Shown: in pieces, positions 16,702 to 23,989 of the stretch | Position numbering within the stretch: the first letter of the stretch is position 1 | How the letters are laid out: the number at the start of each line of letters is the position of its first letter | Translations under genes and position numbers: made by a program | The notes under the pieces: model-generated | Told to the model about the DNA's origin: nothing | Seen by the model: the letters and a program-made list of their open reading frames with translations, nothing else | Databases searched by the model: none | DNA from: Mesorhizobium sp. B4-1-3 | GTDB lineage: Bacteria > Pseudomonadota > Alphaproteobacteria > Rhizobiales > Rhizobiaceae | DNA: 64,000 bases | NCBI RefSeq assembly: GCF_006439355.1 | Contig: NZ_VFTG01000017.1 | Span: forward strand, 62,001-126,000 | Reading direction: 5' to 3'

Positions 16702-17691
16702 CTAATCGCGCAAGCTAAACACGAAGGGTGCGGTGCGGGTGACGCGCGCGCCGAGCTCGGCTGGAGGCGCGGGCACCGAGGCGCCCTGCAAGGCAGCGAG
16801 GGCCGCGCGGTCGAGATCGCCGTCGCCCGAGGATCGCGCCAGCCGCGCCGAGACCACCCTGCCGGACGTATCGACCGTGAAGGTCACGCTCGGCGTGCCC
16901 TCGGCCCGCCTGGAGCGCGCCGCGCTCGGATAGCGCGTGTGCCGCCTGATCCACGCCGCCAGGCTGGAATTCCAGCGCGATGGGCCGACACTCGAGCGCG
17001 GCGCCGCGTTCGAGGACTGTGGCGCGGCCGCCTTCGCCGCAGCCTTGGCGTCGATGCTGGCGGCGGTCGTCGCCTTGGGTGGGGGCGCCTTTTCCTTCTT
17101 CACCCGTTCTTTCGGCTTTTCGGCGGGTTTCTTCTCGGCCTTCTTGCTGGGGTCGATCGGCTTTTGCGCCTTCACCTCGGCTTCCACAGGTTTCGGCTGC
17201 GGCAGCGGAATGACGACATCGGGCGCGATCGCCTCGACCGGGTCGGGCACGATCTCGTCCAGCGGCTTTTGCTCGCTCAGCGCCGCAACGGCCTGTTCCG
17301 CCGGCGCGGCCTGCTCAGCCTTTTGCTCGTCGTCGGCATCGGATGGCTGTTCGGTTACGGGCTCGGCCTGCTCCACCGCCGGTGCGGGATCGGTGACCGG
17401 TTGTACCTCGACGGGCTTCTCCGTGTCCTCCGCATCGGGCGGCTCCGGTGTCAGCGTGTCCAGCATCGCCGTCTCTTTCGGCATGGCGGGCGCGACGGTC
17501 AGCGGTGTCATCTCGATCGCCAGCGCCGGTGGCGGACCGCCATCGGGCATCTCGGCGAAACTCAAATTCTGCACCGCATAGGCGACCGCCACATGCGCGG
17601 CCAGGATGATCGCGGCCGCGCTCGTCCACACGCCAGCCTCACGGGCGCCGAAGCGCGGCCGGGACATGCGGGAGAGAGCGGCGGCCGTCAT
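16702..17691 (-). CDS. tonB: TonB family energy-transducing protein
   Basis: 329 residues. One N-terminal transmembrane anchor (about residues 21-40, VWTSAAAIILAAHVAVAYAV) is followed by a long Pro/Glu/Lys-rich periplasmic spacer (repeated PVEAI, PKPVEAEVKAQKPIDPSKKA). The C-terminal TonB domain is SLAAWIRRHTRYPSAARSRR, then GTPSVTFTVDTSGRVVSARL. It links the ExbBD proton-driven motor to outer-membrane receptors for siderophores, heme or vitamin B12. The ATG overlaps the exbD stop (ATGA). It ends exbB-exbD-tonB, a complete motor set on one transcript. Confidence 0.93.
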   Translation of the reverse strand: MTAAALSRMSRPRFGAREAGVWTSAAAIILAAHVAVAYAVQNLSFAEMPDGGPPPALAIEMTPLTVAPAMPKETAMLDTLTPEPPDAEDTEKPVEVQPVTDPAPAVEQAEPVTEQPSDADDEQKAEQAAPAEQAVAALSEQKPLDEIVPDPVEAIAPDVVIPLPQPKPVEAEVKAQKPIDPSKKAEKKPAEKPKERVKKEKAPPPKATTAASIDAKAAAKAAAPQSSNAAPRSSVGPSRWNSSLAAWIRRHTRYPSAARSRRAEGTPSVTFTVDTSGRVVSARLARSSGDGDLDRAALAALQGASVPAPPAELGARVTRTAPFVFSLRD

Positions 17692-18194
17692 GGCGCCGAA
17701 CCGCCATCCGGGGCCGGCGCCGAGTTTGCACCAGTTGCCGGAGTTCCAGCCTCGGCCGGTCCGCCAGCACTGCCCGACACAGTTTCGAGCCCCACCAGCG
17801 CGACCTTGAGATAGCCGGCGCGGCGCAAAAGGTTCATCACTTCCATCAGGTCGCCATAGCCGACCGTCTTGTCGGCGCGCAGGAAGATGCGCGTCTGCTT
17901 GTCGCCCTTGGTGCGGCTGTCGAGCACCCCGGCAAAGGCCGGGCGCGGCACGCTCTCATTGCCGATCGCCAGCGTGAGATCGCTTTTCAGGGTCAGGAAC
18001 AAAGGCGTCTCCGGCCGCGGCGCCGGTGTCGCCGTCGATCCGGGCAGGTCGACATTGACGTCGACGGTCGCGAGGGGTGCTGCGACCATGAAGATGATCA
18101 GAAGCACCAGGATGACGTCGATGAACGGCGTGACATTGATGTCGTGGCTTTCCTCGAGATCGTCGCCGGAGGTCTCGCGAACGCGCGCCGCCAT
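17688..18194 (-). CDS. exbD: Biopolymer transport protein ExbD
   Basis: 168 residues from MAARVRETSGDDLEESHDIN. The motif VTPFIDVILVLLIIFMVAAP contains the single transmembrane helix and its conserved proton-carrying Asp. A periplasmic domain follows (RIFLRADKTVGYGDLMEVMN). The last 30 residues are an Ala/Gly/Pro-rich tail. A much longer open frame upstream overlaps exbB and is not coding. The start is five bases after the exbB stop. With ExbB it uses the proton gradient to energise TonB. Confidence 0.94.
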   Translation of the reverse strand: MAARVRETSGDDLEESHDINVTPFIDVILVLLIIFMVAAPLATVDVNVDLPGSTATPAPRPETPLFLTLKSDLTLAIGNESVPRPAFAGVLDSRTKGDKQTRIFLRADKTVGYGDLMEVMNLLRRAGYLKVALVGLETVSGSAGGPAEAGTPATGANSAPAPDGGSAP

Positions 18195-18199
18195 CGCCG

Positions 18200-19198
18200 C
18201 TACTCCGCCGCCATCGCCGTTGCCGGCGGCACCGTGCGGAAATCGAGGTCGCGACTGACCAGCCGCTCGACGCCGGCGGAGGCGTCGGCGAGAATCTGCC
18301 TGTAGCCGGCTATCGAACGCGCGAAGACGTTGTAGATGACGACAGCCGGGATGGCCGCGACAAGGCCCATGGCGGTCGCAAGCAGCGCCTCGGCGATGCC
18401 GGGCGCCACCACGGCGAGGTTGGTGGTCTGCGCCTGCGAGATGCCGATGAAGGCATTCATGATGCCGCACACGGTGCCGAACAAGCCGACGAAGGGCGCC
18501 GTCGAGCCGATGGTGGCGAGCAGGCCGGTGCCGCGCGACATGCGCCGGGCCGCCGCCGCCTCGATGCGCGAAAGCCGAGAGGCGACGCGTTCCTTCAGGC
18601 CGTCGCCGGAGGCATGGTCGAGCGCGCCGGCCGACAGCGCCCGCTCTTCTTCCGCCGCCCGCACCAGAAGCGCGCCTGGACCGCCGCTGTGGCCAAGCTC
18701 CCGGCCGGCCTGCATCAGCGTCGCGGCATTGCCGATCGCATCGGCGGCGCGCCGGGCCTTCAGCTTGCCGCCCAAGACCTCCAGCGACTTGGCGAGCCAG
18801 ATCGTCCAGGTGACCAGGGAAGCGAAGGCCAGCCCGACCATGACCGCCTTCACGACGATGTCGGCATTCATGAACATGCCCCAGGGCGACAGGTCATGCG
18901 GCAGCGCCAGCGAGATGGAAGGCTCTTGGCCGGCGGCGCCGCTCGCAGCCGGCTGGATGGCCGGATCCGCTGGCGCGGCAGCGGGCGCCTGCGCGGCCGT
19001 TGCTCGCGGAGTCTGTTCGGCCGGGGCATGCGCGGCGGGTGTCGCCGGCTGCTGCGCCGGCGCCTGGACCGGCGGCTGTTCCTGCGTCTTGGCGATGCCG
19101 GTGGAAAGAATGAGAGACGCGGCCAGCGCCGCGAAAAGACCGTTCCAGGACAAGACTCGTCCTCGCTTCATCATCGCAATGCGGTGGCCGCTGTGCAT
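18200..19198 (-). CDS. exbB: Biopolymer transport protein ExbB
   Basis: 332 residues. The N-terminus carries a signal-like hydrophobic stretch (LFAALAASLILSTGIAKTQE) and a long Ala/Pro/Gln-rich segment typical of rhizobial ExbB. Three transmembrane segments follow in the MotA/TolQ/ExbB domain, with GTGLLATIGSTAPFVGLFGT and VCGIMNAFIGISQAQTTNLA as clear signatures. Two start codons are possible: ATG at 19198, or the ATG opening MKRGRVLSWNG 27 bases downstream. It is the first gene of exbB-exbD-tonB and is preceded by an AT-rich region with repeated motifs at 19228-19264. Confidence 0.94.
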   Translation of the reverse strand: MHSGHRIAMMKRGRVLSWNGLFAALAASLILSTGIAKTQEQPPVQAPAQQPATPAAHAPAEQTPRATAAQAPAAAPADPAIQPAASGAAGQEPSISLALPHDLSPWGMFMNADIVVKAVMVGLAFASLVTWTIWLAKSLEVLGGKLKARRAADAIGNAATLMQAGRELGHSGGPGALLVRAAEEERALSAGALDHASGDGLKERVASRLSRIEAAAARRMSRGTGLLATIGSTAPFVGLFGTVCGIMNAFIGISQAQTTNLAVVAPGIAEALLATAMGLVAAIPAVVIYNVFARSIAGYRQILADASAGVERLVSRDLDFRTVPPATAMAAE

Positions 19199-19227
19199 GT
19201 CGTGCAGACGCCAAGCGGCTATGCCGG

Positions 19228-19264
19228 TTGACTATAAAACATGACATTGCGAGTCAACTATAAA
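19228..19264 (-). promoter_or_regulatory. Candidate promoter/operator of exbB-exbD-tonB
   Basis: An AT-rich island in a GC-rich spacer. The octamer ACTATAAA occurs at 19231 and 19257, and TTGACT (19228-19233) is mirrored by AGTCAA (19252-19257). On the minus strand TTGACT and TATAGT are 15 bases apart, which is short for a sigma-70 promoter. The repeated elements suggest a regulator site, and iron control would be expected for this operon. However, it is not a clear match to the Irr or RirA consensus sequences I know. Confidence 0.4.
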
Positions 19265-19370
19265 GATGACTATGTGGCTCAACAATTTACGATGCGCCGA
19301 TGCCCGCTTGGGTACGCCGCGGGCCTGGACCGCAGCTCGATTGCCGGGCACGATGCGCAGGGAGCAACCA

Positions 19371-19431
19371 AGTTTTAGTTTTGCGCGCAATTCCGGACGG
19401 AAAGCCGCTATGCACTTTTCTGGAATTGCTC
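19371..19431. repeat. Partial RIME-like element (spacer plus second hairpin)
   Basis: Matches the second half of the elements at 27532 and 58082: the GTTTT spacer, then GCAATTCC (19387-19394) pairing with GGAATTGC (19422-19429) around a conserved CGGACGGAAA loop. The first hairpin is absent. The open frame of the downstream hydrolase runs through it, which argues that the hydrolase starts after it. Confidence 0.8.
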
Positions 19432-19446
19432 GAAAGCAGGCGACCG

Positions 19447-20121
19447 ATGATCAAGGCGACACCCTTCGACTTTCCTTATGACGGCAGGTTGGAACCGCAG
19501 CATACGGCGCTGCTGGTGATCGACCTGCAGGAGGATTTCCTGTCGCCGACCGGCTACTTCGCCAGGAAGGGCTACGATCCTTCGCCGCTGCGAGCCATCC
19601 TGCCGGCGGTCAACCGGCTGATTGGCGCGGCACGCGCCGCCGGGCTCACCATCATCCACACCAGGCAGGGCTACCGCGCCGACATGGCCGACATGACGCC
19701 TTACGAAAAATGGCGGCGCAAGCGGGCGAGCCTCGACGGCACCGATGTCCTGTTGCGCTCCGGCCCGGGCTTCCAGATCTCCGCCGACATCGACGTGGCG
19801 CTGCAGGACATCATCATCGACAAGACCTGCAACAGTGCCTTCACTTATACGGACCTGGAGCTCGTTTTGCGTGGGCAGGACATAACGCACCTTCTGTTCA
19901 CCGGCTGCACGACGGATGTGTGCGTGCACACCACCTTGCGCGAGGCCTGCGACCGCAACTTCCAGTGCCTGACGATTTCGGACGCCTGCGCCAGCGGCGA
20001 CCAATATGCGCATGAAGCCGCGCTGCATATGGTGACGGTCGAGGACGGCGTCTTCGGCGCGTTGGCGGATTCGGAGGCCGTCATCGCCGCTTTGCGGCAG
20101 ATCGCGAGCGCGGCGCGCTGA
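19447..20121 (+). CDS. Isochorismatase-family cysteine hydrolase, biuret-hydrolase-like
   Basis: 224 residues from MIKATPFDFPYDGRLEPQHT. The presumed catalytic triad is visible: Asp in LLVIDLQEDF, Lys in IIIDKT and Cys in GCTTDVCVHTTLREA. The segments GYFARKGYDPS, IIHTRQGYRADMADMTPYEK and LELVLRGQDI resemble rhizobial biuret amidohydrolase as I recall it, more than ureidoacrylate hydrolase or nicotinamidase. If so, it would cleave biuret or a related amide to release ammonia. A longer frame starts at 19300 but passes through a RIME-like repeat and is rejected. The exact substrate is unproven. Confidence 0.8.
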   Translation: MIKATPFDFPYDGRLEPQHTALLVIDLQEDFLSPTGYFARKGYDPSPLRAILPAVNRLIGAARAAGLTIIHTRQGYRADMADMTPYEKWRRKRASLDGTDVLLRSGPGFQISADIDVALQDIIIDKTCNSAFTYTDLELVLRGQDITHLLFTGCTTDVCVHTTLREACDRNFQCLTISDACASGDQYAHEAALHMVTVEDGVFGALADSEAVIAALRQIASAAR

Positions 20122-20250
20122 GGATTTTGTGGTTCCATCGAAATTTTTTTCACCCCACCGTTCCGTTTTCGGTTCCGGCTTCGTCTTGAGGGTCGTAACA
20201 GGTGGGAGAGCCGCGACGGCCTCCGCCATCAGGACAAACGGAGCCAAGCC

Positions 20251-20565
20251 ATGTCGACCACAGTGACCCTGATCAATGTCTTCACCGCCAGGCCGGGCAA
20301 GCAGCAGGAACTCGCCAGGACACTTGCCGAGGGAACGAGGAACTTCTTCAGCAAGCAACCGGGCTCGCTGTCGTCATCCGTGGTCGTCGGCGGCGACGGC
20401 AGCAAGGTCGCCAACATCTCGCAATGGCGCTCGGCCGACGACATCGCGGCCTTCCGCGCCGATCCCCGCTTCGCCGATTACATGAAGAGCATCGTCGAGC
20501 TGGCCGCCGGCGAGAGCATGATGGGCCACACCGCCTATTCCCATACGGGCGGTGTTGAAAACTAG
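20251..20565 (+). CDS. Antibiotic-biosynthesis-monooxygenase-fold (ABM) protein
   Basis: 104 residues. It has the ferredoxin-like ABM layout: TLINVFTARPGKQQELARTL, then SVVVGGDGSKVANISQWRSA and DDIAAFRADPRFADYMKSIV. Such small dimeric proteins act as cofactor-free oxygenases, heme-degrading enzymes or quinone-modifying proteins. No heme-ligand pattern is obvious. The stop TAG overlaps the Shine-Dalgarno sequence of the sigma-factor gene, so the two are co-transcribed and probably coupled. This suggests that the ABM protein is a target or partner of the sigma factor. Confidence 0.85.
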   Translation: MSTTVTLINVFTARPGKQQELARTLAEGTRNFFSKQPGSLSSSVVVGGDGSKVANISQWRSADDIAAFRADPRFADYMKSIVELAAGESMMGHTAYSHTGGVEN

Positions 20566-20573
20566 GAGGTTGC

Positions 20574-21488
20574 GTGACCGGTTCGCAGGATCAGGGCGTT
20601 GCGGCGACCGAAACCAGGCTTCGCGCCTTCGAGCGCGAGGCCGCCGGCCTGAGGGCCAGGCTGCACCGCTACGCGTCGCGTATGGTCGGATCGGTCATCG
20701 ATGGCGAAGACATCGTGCAGGAAGCCTTGGCCAAAGGCTTCGTGGCGATCAGGAATGGCGACATGCCCGACAAGACCGAACCCTGGCTGTTCCGCATCGC
20801 GCATAACGCGGCCCTCGATTTCCTGCGCAAGCGCGCCCGCTTGCGGGGGCACGAAGGCGAGGTCGAGCTCGATATTATCGCCGACGAGAATTCGGCGCTG
20901 GACGCGCGCATCGCCGCCGAGGCGAGCCTTGCCGAGCTGATGCAATTGCCGCCGGCGCAACGGTGCGCGGTCGTGCTGAAGGATGTGCTCGGAAACAGCC
21001 TGGAGGAGATCGGCGAAATCCTCGAAACTTCGGACACGGCGATCAAGGGCGCGTTGCAGCGGGGCCGCGAAACCCTGCGCAAGCTGGCGGCCTCGCCGCG
21101 TTTGGCATCGCCCCGCCCGGCGCTCGACCGGCAGGACATGCGGCGCCTCGGCGACTATGTGGCCGCCTTCAACGCCAGGGACTTCGATGCCCTGCGCGGA
21201 CTGCTGGCCGAGGACGTCAAGCTGGAGCTGGTCAATCGCCTGCGCGCGGACGGCAAGGAGTATATCGGCAATTATTTCGGCCGCTATGCCGACGAAACGC
21301 ATTGGCATTTCACGACCGGACTCGTCGAAGGCCGGCCGGCCATCCTGGTCACCAGCCCGGAACGTCCGGACGGGCCGCCGCGCTATTTCATCCTCATCGA
21401 TTGGGAGGACGGCCGGATCGCCGGCATCCGCGACTTCCTGTTCGCGGATTATGTTATGGACGGCCTGGAGTACTCCGGCACGCCGTGA
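20574..21488 (+). CDS. ECF RNA polymerase sigma factor with SnoaL-like C-terminal domain
   Basis: 304 residues from a GTG at 20574, with AGGAGG four bases upstream overlapping the stop of the ABM gene. Sigma region 2 is at about residues 20-80 (VIDGEDIVQEALAKGFVAIR, then PWLFRIAHNAALDFLRKRAR). Region 4 is at about 120-170 (NSLEEIGEILETSDTAIKGA). From about residue 190 a SnoaL/NTF2-like domain follows (DYVAAFNARDFDALRGLLAE). This domain layout is that of the ECF41-like groups, which lack a classical anti-sigma factor and are regulated by their own C-terminal domain. It is convergent with the flavin monooxygenase gene, with two bases between stops. Confidence 0.9.
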   Translation: MTGSQDQGVAATETRLRAFEREAAGLRARLHRYASRMVGSVIDGEDIVQEALAKGFVAIRNGDMPDKTEPWLFRIAHNAALDFLRKRARLRGHEGEVELDIIADENSALDARIAAEASLAELMQLPPAQRCAVVLKDVLGNSLEEIGEILETSDTAIKGALQRGRETLRKLAASPRLASPRPALDRQDMRRLGDYVAAFNARDFDALRGLLAEDVKLELVNRLRADGKEYIGNYFGRYADETHWHFTTGLVEGRPAILVTSPERPDGPPRYFILIDWEDGRIAGIRDFLFADYVMDGLEYSGTP

Positions 21489-21490
21489 CT

Positions 21491-22429
21491 TCAACCTATA
21501 CGATGTTCCGCAAAAGGGGATGTGGCAAACGCACCCGGTTGCGGAACCTCCGCCTCGCGGCGCGCCAGCGAATTCGCGAGCAGCGTGATGGTTTCGCGCC
21601 CGATGCGGGCGATCTCGCCCGGACGGTCGATGCCTCCGATCATGAACTCCTCGATGCCGAGCGCGGCATAGGGCAAAAGCGCCACGGCAATCCGCGCCGG
21701 CTGTCCGGCGATCTCGACCGCCTTGTGATCCGGGGTGCCCGTCCAACCGTCCGGGTGGATGCGGACCGGCAGCGCGAAGCGAAGCCTGCCGCCGCGGCCA
21801 TGTTCCGCCGCGGCGCCGCGTGCACGCTCCATCAATTGTCTCGCCTCGTCCGGCGAGCCGGCGGCCAGCTCGAAGACATCGGCATGCTTGCCGGCGACCT
21901 TCAGCGCGGTGCCGGATTGGCCGCCGAGCCGGATGACGAGATCGGCGCCATGCGGGCCCTTGCGCGGCACGAAGCCGCCTCGAACGCTGTAGAAGGCGCC
22001 TTCATGGTCGAAGGGCGTGTCGTTCGACCACAGGCGCTTCAACAGCACCAGATATTCGTCGATGCGCTGCCATACGACGCCGTGGCCGACCGGCCGCGCC
22101 TCGGCATCGCTGTCCTCCAGCGGCTCGCTCAGCATGCGAAGCGACAGGCGGCCGCCGCCGCGGCGGTCGAGCGCCGCGAGCTGCCTTGCCGCCACCGTCG
22201 GCTCGATCACGCCGGCCCAATGCGTCAGCACGACTTCGAGCGAGCCGGTGCGGTCGAGCGTCTGCGCGGCGATGTCCATATTGGTAAGCAGGCCGGCCGG
22301 ATCGTCCACCACCAGCTTGCGGAAACCCGCGTCCTCGATCAGCGACAATTTGGTCGCCGTTTCGGCGAAATCGTAGAAGAAGCTGCCATTGGCAGGCTTG
22401 CCTGGAACATGCGTGAACTCGATCGGCAT
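21491..22429 (-). CDS. LLM-class flavin-dependent monooxygenase
   Basis: 312 residues starting MPIEFTHVPGKPANGSFFYD; AAGGAG lies six bases upstream. It has the luciferase-like TIM-barrel features of alkanesulfonate-monooxygenase relatives: the early FAETATKLSLIEDAGF, RRGGGRLSLRMLSEP, WQRIDEYLVLLKRLW and EGAFYSVRGGFVPRKG. Such enzymes use FMNH2 supplied by a separate reductase. The substrate is not predictable. It faces the sigma-factor gene tail to tail. Confidence 0.88.
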   Translation of the reverse strand: MPIEFTHVPGKPANGSFFYDFAETATKLSLIEDAGFRKLVVDDPAGLLTNMDIAAQTLDRTGSLEVVLTHWAGVIEPTVAARQLAALDRRGGGRLSLRMLSEPLEDSDAEARPVGHGVVWQRIDEYLVLLKRLWSNDTPFDHEGAFYSVRGGFVPRKGPHGADLVIRLGGQSGTALKVAGKHADVFELAAGSPDEARQLMERARGAAAEHGRGGRLRFALPVRIHPDGWTGTPDHKAVEIAGQPARIAVALLPYAALGIEEFMIGGIDRPGEIARIGRETITLLANSLARREAEVPQPGAFATSPFAEHRIG

Positions 22430-22583
22430 TGCCATCTCCTTCATCACGTCGGCTTGCCCGGCTCCAAAGCCTTTTGAACCAAATCCAAGGCGCGGACGCG
22501 CAACGACGCCCCGGCGCTCGGCCAGTTTTCCACTCCGGTACTCAACTCAGATTGTTTGACAGCGGGCCTCGGCCCGCCTTGGA

Positions 22584-22739
22584 TCAGGGGATCAGCCCCA
22601 GCACCACCGCGCCGGTGAACACGAAGGCGAGCGCGAAGACGAGATAGGCGAAGGTACCGGCATAGGCGGGCCTCCAGCTCTGGTCGGCTGTCAGCCTCTG
22701 TCCCTTGCGGGCGGTCTGAGCGTTCTGGATATAGGACAT
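22584..22739 (-). CDS. 51-residue single-helix membrane protein
   Basis: Translation reads MSYIQNAQTARKGQRLTADQ, then SWRPAYAGTFAYLVFALAFV and FTGAVVLGLIP. A polar N-terminal half is followed by one strongly hydrophobic helix. CGGAGG lies five bases upstream of the ATG, a good ribosome site, and the codon usage matches neighbouring genes. It lies 154 bases upstream of the flavin monooxygenase on the same strand. I know no family for it. Confidence 0.7.
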   Translation of the reverse strand: MSYIQNAQTARKGQRLTADQSWRPAYAGTFAYLVFALAFVFTGAVVLGLIP

Positions 22740-22768
22740 ATCGGCCTCCGTCTCAGGTCTTAATCTAT

Positions 22769-22784
22769 AAAGTTAGTAGACTTT
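22769..22784. promoter_or_regulatory. Small inverted repeat upstream of the 51-residue membrane protein gene
   Basis: AAAGT-TAGTAG-ACTTT forms a perfect five-base inverted repeat in an AT-rich island about 30 bases upstream of the small gene's start. On the minus strand it lies between a TCGACA and a TAGATT spaced 16 bases apart, which could be a promoter. Either reading is tentative. Confidence 0.3.
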
Positions 22785-23011
22785 GTCGATTGCTATTTTT
22801 CAGAGATTTTGGATTAATGTTCTCAAAGGGAGCGCAATTCAGGTAATTCATGCTCCGGCGCGACGCAATATCCCGGCGAAGCGAGGAAGGGCGGCCCGGC
22901 AAATGCCTGGAACCGCGAGCTTTTCAGCGGCAAACGAGCTCGTTCAAGCGCTTGGCTATTCCCCGCCCGGCGGGATAGCATCAAAATCTCGCAGGATCAG
23001 GGAGAAGCAAA

Positions 23012-23779
23012 ATGGGTGGAAGGCTGGCGGGCAAGGTCGCCATCGTTTCGGGCGGCGCGACGGGCATGGGCGGGGCGGCGTCGGAGCTGTTTGCCGCCGA
23101 AGGCGCCAAGGTGGCGATCATCGACCGCAACGGCGAGGCGGCCGGCAAGACCGCCGCGGCGATCCGGGCGCGGGGCCATGTGGCGGAGCATTTCGTGGCC
23201 GATGTTTCGGACGAGGCGCAGGTAGAGGCGGCGGTAAAAGCGGCGACGGCGAAGCTCGGTCCGGTCACGGTGCTGTTCAACCACGCCGGCACGATCGTCA
23301 TCAAGCCCTTCCTGGAGACGACGCTGCAGGAGTGGGACTGGCTGCATGCCGTCAACGTCCGCTCGATGTTCCTGATGACCCGCGCGGTGCTGCCCGGCAT
23401 GATCGCCGCAGGCGGCGGCTCGATCGTCTGCACCTCGTCGATCTCGGCGGTGGCGGCGACGCCGAACGAAGTGCTCTACGACACCACCAAGGGCGCCTGC
23501 CACATGTTTGCGCGGGCCATCGCTGTGGAGTTCCGCGACCGCAATATCCGCTGCAACGCCGTCTGCCCCGGCTTCATCCGCACGCCGCACGGCCTGCGCG
23601 AAGTGGCCGATCTCGGCAAGCTCGGCGTCGATGTCTCGGACGCGGCGATCGCCGCGCAGCAAGGCCGCATCGGCGAGCCGGAAGAAGTGGCGAAGGCGGC
23701 GCTGTTTTTGGCCAGCGACGAATCGAGCTTCGTCAACGGCGCGCATTTGTTTGTCGACAACGCGTTCACGGCGATCTGA
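23012..23779 (+). CDS. SDR family NAD(P)-dependent oxidoreductase
   Basis: 255 residues. The cofactor motif GGATGMGG sits in VAIVSGGATGMGGAASELF. IIDRNG follows the second strand, NHAGT replaces the usual NNAG motif, and the catalytic Ser, Tyr and Lys are in CTSSISAVAATPNEVLYDTT followed by KGA. The C-terminal LASDESSFVNGAHLFVDNAF is typical of the classical SDR class. GGGAG upstream of the ATG supports the start. The 272-base upstream spacer holds no other gene. The substrate is unknown. Confidence 0.9.
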   Translation: MGGRLAGKVAIVSGGATGMGGAASELFAAEGAKVAIIDRNGEAAGKTAAAIRARGHVAEHFVADVSDEAQVEAAVKAATAKLGPVTVLFNHAGTIVIKPFLETTLQEWDWLHAVNVRSMFLMTRAVLPGMIAAGGGSIVCTSSISAVAATPNEVLYDTTKGACHMFARAIAVEFRDRNIRCNAVCPGFIRTPHGLREVADLGKLGVDVSDAAIAAQQGRIGEPEEVAKAALFLASDESSFVNGAHLFVDNAFTAI

Positions 23780-23800
23780 GTTCTCTTGCTCGCTCCACGA

Positions 23801-23980
23801 AAATGGGGAGAGGTGGCTCGGCGAAGCCGAGACGGAGAGGCGACGCCCTGCGTGAAGTCAGAACCGGCTGAGGATTTGGCGCAAACGCGGCGCCGAAAAG
23901 CAACCATTTGACCCGTCGGCGCAGCCCCCTCTCCGGCCGCTTCGCGGCCACCTCTCCCCCGCTTTGCGGGGGCGAGGAAA
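23801..23980. repeat. Intergenic repeat cluster, family F
   Basis: Contains GGGGAGAGGTGGCTCGG, then the palindrome CTCGGCGAAGCCGAG, and at the far end CCTCTCCCCCGCTTTGCGGG with its mirror. The same building blocks occur at 47811-48060. It lies between the SDR stop and the nucleoside permease stop, so it could also serve as a bidirectional terminator region. No gene is visible. Confidence 0.75.
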
Positions 23981-23989
23981 ATCCGCGTC

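Noticed and set aside
19300..19446. N-terminal extension of the biuret-hydrolase-like protein
   Set aside because: It passes through a RIME-like repeat and gives residues with no family match.
20122..20250. ECF-type autoregulated promoter upstream of the ABM gene
   Set aside because: Several GGTTCC- and CGTC-like words are present, but I could not find a convincing pair at a standard ECF spacing.
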